From Rossellomorea aquimaris (GTDB taxonomy: Bacteria > Bacillota > Bacilli > Bacillales > Bacillaceae_B): 64,000 bases of DNA. The notes beneath the pieces were generated by a model. It saw nothing but the letters and a program-made list of their open reading frames with translations, was not told where the DNA came from and did not search any database. The stretch lies in the NCBI RefSeq assembly GCF_003315075.1, contig NZ_QNRJ01000012.1, positions 1-64,000 of the forward strand, in the 5' to 3' direction. Positions 63,817 through 64,000 of the stretch are shown here, piece after piece. Every line of letters starts with the position of its first letter. Position 1 is the first letter of the stretch. A program made the translations under genes and the position numbers.

Positions 63817-64000
63817 ATGAATTTTTCCACACTCATGAACAAGTATGAGCCAAGGATGAAACAGATCATCTTGATATTAGTGGCCGGATATTTGTTCTTC
63901 GCACAGTTCTCTACTCAAGCTAAATACATCAAGCTTCTCCCCGTACCCGTTCCTGCGGTGTTGACACTGGGGGTTGGCTCATTATTATTCCTGTATTGCC
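63817..64000 (+). CDS. Membrane protein, 3' truncated by window end
   Basis: ATG 63817 follows GAGGAG, and 61 codons are visible. Two hydrophobic segments (about residues 15-28 and 45-61) are separated by KYIKLLPVPVPA. A polymerase/ligase of the Wzy/O-antigen type is possible from this context, but the visible part is too short to tell. Confidence 0.6.
   Translation, partial: MNFSTLMNKYEPRMKQIILILVAGYLFFAQFSTQAKYIKLLPVPVPAVLTLGVGSLLFLYC

Overview
The window comes from a low-GC Gram-positive Bacillaceae chromosome, probably a Rossellomorea / marine-Bacillus type (genus is inference). The support is the gene content: comK, S-box-controlled metNPQ, a SCO1 protein, DUF1659/DUF2922 small proteins and a LytC/LytB-like autolysin operon. 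Ribosome binding sites are strong AGGAGG types and TTG/GTG starts are frequent. The left edge is the 3' part of a 5S rRNA, so the region lies just downstream of an rRNA operon.

The dominant theme is the surface. Twelve genes between about 2.4 and 62.7 kb encode exported proteins with about three cell-wall-binding-2 (CWB2, PF04122) repeats fused to different modules: an SGNH hydrolase (frameshifted), three subtilases, two PPC-like proteins, an extracellular nuclease, a 5'-nucleotidase, an NlpC/P60 hydrolase, a lytic transglycosylase, an N-acetylmuramoyl-L-alanine amidase and a SpoIID/LytB protein. Interspersed are polymer-type genes (sugar-nucleotide epimerase, LytR-CpsA-Psr ligase, flippase, GT4 glycosyltransferase and a membrane protein cut by the right edge). 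The layout recalls the Clostridioides difficile cwp region next to its PSII polymer locus, so these genes may make the anionic polymer that anchors the CWB2 enzymes (inference).

Layout: 0-2 kb, 5S end, a tyrosine recombinase-like protein with an altered HxxR motif, and two small proteins. 2.3-7.4 kb, broken SGNH-CWB2 and a subtilase-CWB2. 7.7-13.4 kb, comK, a 5'-truncated MupG remnant, a LamG/metallophosphoesterase, and an M4 neutral protease split by an in-frame TAA. 13.6-18.5 kb, PPC-CWB2, a histidine kinase and a three-gene non-comG pilin cluster. 18.9-29.3 kb, mostly housekeeping: SCO1, an SsuABC-type transporter, glutamate dehydrogenase, DUF1659/DUF2922, SAM riboswitch-metNPQ, and a SEC-C protein. 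29.7-64 kb, the main CWB2/polymer region.

The intergenic DNA carries at least three dispersed repeat families: (i) hairpins built on GGGACGGACC and its complement, often acting as terminators and sometimes invading gene ends; (ii) 20-bp-phased arrays of GGATYAATTA-like units at three loci with nearly identical spacing; (iii) imperfect palindromes of about 65-130 bp with CTCCTGC...CCGCGGAAAGCGAG cores at four loci. Regulatory sites visible by eye are a SAM-I riboswitch (metNPQ), a consensus WalR box (NlpC/P60-CWB2), a consensus cre site (nuclease-CWB2) and one good sigma-A promoter (1407-aa subtilase).
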